Of a DNA stretch of 64,000 nt, positions 61,334 through 64,000 are shown piece after piece (positions within the stretch are counted from its first letter, which is position 1; every line of letters begins with the position of its first letter). The notes below the pieces were generated by a model. The model did no database searches. It had not been told where the DNA came from and worked only from the letters and a program-made list of their open reading frames with translations. Source of the stretch: Athripsodes cinereus (lineage: Eukaryota > Arthropoda > Insecta > Trichoptera > Leptoceridae); NCBI GenBank assembly GCA_947579605.1, contig OX388316.1:17673290-17737289 (forward strand), given 5' to 3'. Both the position numbers and the translations under genes were made by a program.

Positions 61334-61476
61334 TGAACAATTTATGTTGAACAATTATACTTACTACCTCTACCACTAGCAACTACTTCTACCAGTAATA
61401 ATTTAGGATTATTGTCTCTATATCTTAATTATTTGAATGTGAACATAACAAAAACTATTTTGTGGATCAGTTTACT

Positions 61477-61745
61477 CCGGGTGCCGTGGAGCACCCGGTA
61501 AAGAATTGGTCTCCCACTCTTCTCCTTAAGTTTTCGAGTGTCCTGTAAAAGGCAGGTGTTCGAAAAAATTAAGACATTGTACATCTTAAATTCAGCGATG
61601 AGGTTTGCCACCCATCCTGAATGTCTTAATTTTATACTGGCACGAAGAGGACAGCTTGCATGTTTCTTACATGCAGCTGGTCTGCTGGTTACCCCACTTG
61701 TGGGATATGCCGTGATGGTATAGTAGTAGTAGTAGTAGTAGTAGT
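61477..61745 (+). mobile_element. Family S element, reference full-length copy
   Basis: The head is ccgggtgccgtggagcaccc, an 8-bp-stem hairpin. The blocks are gtaaagaattggtctcccac, ccttaagttttcgagtgtcc, gtaaaaggcaggtgttcgaa, attcagcgatgaggtttgcc and acccatcctgaatgtcttaa. Then aagaggacagcttgcatgtt, acatgcagctggtctgctgg, ttaccccacttgtgggatat and gccgtgatggtatag lead into a (TAG)n tail. No clear A/B box is visible, so the head type is open. The 11-mer aattatactta occurs right after the tail (61746-61756) and at 61353-61363; if it is the target duplication, the insertion also carried about 110 bases 5' of the head. Confidence 0.9.
61722..61745 (+). repeat. (TAG)n microsatellite tail
   Basis: Uninterrupted TAG repeats, seven to eight units, at the 3' end of the family S copy. 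Confidence 0.95.
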
Positions 61746-62007
61746 AATTATACTTAACTGAGATTTGTTTATAAATTATCTGCAGTACGTAATATAATTA
61801 TGTAGGTACTATTTTTTTTTCAGGTAAATTTTACCTATTCATTTAAAATTTATAAAAATTCTTTCCATGATTTTTTAAAAATTGAAATATCAGAACTACA
61901 GATGTTAATTTGTATGGATAACGTTTTTAATTTGAGAATGTATAGAAAAATTATCATATAAATAGTCCAATCTATAAAAAAAACTTCATTGTTGATTTTG
62001 TATAATT

Positions 62008-62095
62008 CTCCATATTGCATTTTTAGTTGAAATTAAAAATGTATGGCGTAAATAATTTTCTTCGTAATTTTTCTTCTCTGTCTGCAAATTTCACT
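62008..62095 (+). repeat. Direct repeat, left copy (pair of 62832-62910)
   Basis: ctccatattgcatttttagt, then gaaattaaaaatgtatggcg and taaataattttcttc. The core gaaattaaaaatgtatggcg is identical in both copies. Confidence 0.9.
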
Positions 62096-62274
62096 ACACA
62101 ATCTTGCATCAGAACTACCTACATGAACACATTCTTATTTTCATCTTTAATAGCACAATTTTTGGTTCAATAATAATTTTCCATCTGCAAAAATAAAATA
62201 CAATTTCAAATATAATCTGTGCACGTCCACATTTATGTGACAGAAGATCCATCGATACATAAATATTAGTCGAA

Positions 62275-62699
62275 TAAGTCGGTAGTTACATGGCAATAGG
62301 TTGTATCTCGCATTTTTTGCGTTTTCAAGTTTGTTCCATAAAATGCTCAAAATAGTGTAATATTTGATGTGGCAAAAGGATATGTCTCTTTATAGTCAGA
62401 ATAAAGAGAGAAAAGACGTAACTTATTGACATGTAGAAAGATTGTTTTCATCAACATGGCAAAAAAACTCAAATATTTTTAAACTGCAAGAAATTATTTA
62501 GTGAATGTTACATACATCTTGTAGAAGAAATTATTAAGAGAATGTTACATCTATCTTGTAGAAATAATAATTACCTTCATTTTGATATATAATGCTCGAA
62601 ATTTGGCTGAAATATCTCTTTTGCAAACTTTGTTTTTGCTCTCCTATAAAATTATGTTTTAGTGAGATACAACCTATTGCCATGTAACTACCGAATTAT
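62275..62699. mobile_element. Inverted-repeat element, 31-bp perfect arms
   Basis: 62279-62309 starts tcggtagttacatggcaata and ends ggttgtatctc. 62664-62694 is the exact inverse. The total is about 425 bp. The interior has a local duplication (gaatgttacatacatcttgt and gaatgttacatctatcttgt at 62504-62560). No ORF of note. Superfamily unknown. Confidence 0.83.
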
Positions 62700-62831
62700 A
62701 GTAAACAAATATTAGTACACATTTCGTTCATATTAGTTATAGTAATTTGGTTCTTAATATAGCAGAACCTACGGATTATTTTAGCACAATGCAACAGGCG
62801 ACGTGGGGGCGCTAATAGCGTATGGACTCTC

Positions 62832-62910
62832 CATATTGTTTTTATTTTTGAAATTAAAAATGTATGGCGTAAATAATTTTCTTCATATTTTTTCTTCCCG
62901 TGAATTTGTA
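62832..62910 (+). repeat. Direct repeat, right copy (pair of 62008-62095)
   Basis: ctccatattgtttttatttt, then gaaattaaaaatgtatggcg and taaataattttcttcat. It is located just upstream of the putative 3' end of the host repeat. Confidence 0.9.
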
Positions 62911-63046
62911 AGATGTTTTAATAGCCTATAGTTTATTCCGGGCGGAGAAGAATCCAACAAATCAAAGATCATTCAAATCGGTACAGCCATTCTTGAGTTA
63001 TAAGTGTTGTAACACACACGTCTTCCTTTTATATATTAGATTTTTT

Positions 63047-63384
63047 TCATTCATTTAGATTTTATTAAGTATTGGCCTCGTTTTGTGTTATATCATTTAA
63101 TTTTTTACCGTCAGTTGAACAACGCTTATTTTAAAGTTTTTATAGTAATTTTACCAAATAATATGTATATTAAGTTTACCTTTTTATTGTACCTAATTTA
63201 TTACATTTGATGAAAATTTAAACATTTTTTTTAATTTTTTCTTCTTCTTCTTCGACATTATGTAGTTACTCGTAAAAACAAAGACAAATTTGATTCTCAA
63301 AGTAAATTTACTTTGAAAAAATATTCTGCTATGTACTTACATATTTAATTCCGATGATCGAATAACTCTTATTGAAATTTAGTC
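63047..63384. other. Gene-less AT-rich stretch
   Basis: CTT-rich run near 63240-63252; nothing else. Confidence 0.45.
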
Positions 63385-63700
63385 TTCAAAACAATATGAA
63401 AACCACGAGATCAATAGTAGGCTGCGCGATAGAATTCACAACATAGGGATAAGAGAAATTTGTGAAGTAGCAAAAAAAGGTGATGGTGAGAACATGTTGA
63501 AATAATGGAACCATTCAGATTTTTCTACACCGCTCTCGAAGGAAAACCATAGGACGTCGTCTGTTCAAAAACTTACAGCTGGCAATCTACATCGCAGGAA
63601 GACACAGCTCTGTTATCTAAAAGAAGAGAAAGTAGAAGAAGATTATTCATCCCCGGATCTGACGATGTCTAATGACAAATGCAAGGCAATCTTTTATGTA
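63385..63700 (+). pseudogene. Possible LINE RT-region relic
   Basis: The plus frame around 63420-63470 reads RLRDRIHNIGIREICEVAKK, which resembles the LRDRVRNEDIR segment of LINE polymerases (compare KTLRDRVKNEDIRRM at 29.6 kb). The downstream match is lost. Weak. Confidence 0.35.
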
Positions 63701-64000
63701 TATTCAAACAATTCAACTAAATTGTCAATTCAAATTTTCCTGTTCGTCAATTTCTAGATTACGAGGATTTTAATGAAATCACATTTTTTTTTGCAAACGC
63801 GGTGACAAGAATGGAAATACTATAATAGTACTCATAGTTAATTTCATCAATAATATCTCTAATTTTAGGTCAAACAAACAATAACATCTTCATATATTAT
63901 AACCGATGGGTTTTGCAACTGAATCATCTTTTTCATAGAAGATTCGTTTTATTCATGCTACTAGAGCTGTAACCATTGACTTCTTGTTTATGAGTGATCC
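63701..64000. other. Window end, no feature seen
   Basis: AT-rich DNA without recognisable repeats or genes. Confidence 0.5.

Larger units (their letters stand above)
60561..63046. mobile_element. Nested repeat cluster
   Basis: The left edge is tactagctggcccggcgaac followed by ttcgtaccgcc. The right edge is cggtacagccattcttgagt, then tataagtgttgtaacacac and a TATATTAGAT end. I remember both as the two ends of a common lepidopteran repeat of LINE-derived type. Between them lie several separately listed insertions, so the host repeat is split. Whether both ends belong to one original copy is not proven. Confidence 0.5.

Noticed and set aside
62008..62910. LTR retrotransposon
   Set aside because: The direct repeats are only about 80 bp, lack TG...CA ends, and no primer binding site, polypurine tract or gag/pol lies between them.

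Overview
The window is eukaryotic, AT-rich, repeat-dense DNA with no host protein-coding gene that I can support. It most likely comes from an insect, probably a moth or butterfly. The evidence is the repeat content: an RTE-clade LINE of the type common in Lepidoptera, the sequence ctagctggcccggcgaactt at 60565 (a motif I remember from many lepidopteran genomes), several (TTTA)n/(TATAG)n-tailed LINE ends, and tRNA-headed SINE-like sequence. Species cannot be named. Nearly all longer open frames are either mobile-element debris or chance frames in AT-rich DNA.

Layout. 1-15 kb: scattered short interspersed elements (here called family S), a 5'-truncated minus-strand LINE (5865-7211), a perfect 112-bp duplication (10234-10457) and a PIF/Harbinger-like MITE with TAA target duplication (10613-11173). 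15-19 kb: a nearly intact but 5'-truncated RTE retrotransposon bounded by a perfect 14-bp target-site duplication (15437-17738), then a chimeric insertion (18364-19061) holding two different LINE 3' ends inside one 13-bp target duplication. 21.07-23.46 kb: a satellite block of exactly 38 copies of a 63-bp unit, almost all identical. 23.7-31 kb: a hAT-like MITE, a 44-46-bp minisatellite, and another LINE fragment. 31-45 kb: mostly unrecognised AT-rich sequence with family S copies, one inverted S pair, and fold-back elements. 45.8-48.4 kb: the most interesting unit, a 2.6-kb DNA transposon with 30-bp terminal inverted repeats around a decayed transposase-like gene. 50-64 kb: very short RTE inserts with target duplications, family S copies and a nested repeat cluster at 60.56-63.05 kb containing two inverted-repeat elements and a tRNA-derived SINE.

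How the parts relate. Family S (about 25 copies, both orientations) ends in a tail that closely resembles the 3' end of the LINE family at 18364, 29254 and 59752. This suggests a SINE mobilised by that LINE. The RTE copy at 15451 is one source-like relative for the tiny RTE 3' inserts at 50814 and perhaps 57556. Nothing here forms an operon or a host pathway; the window is a retrotransposon and DNA-transposon graveyard with a few young insertions.

Limits: family names are from memory of motifs, not from any search. Coordinates of decayed copies are good to about 10-20 bases; target duplications and inverted-repeat arms were read base by base.
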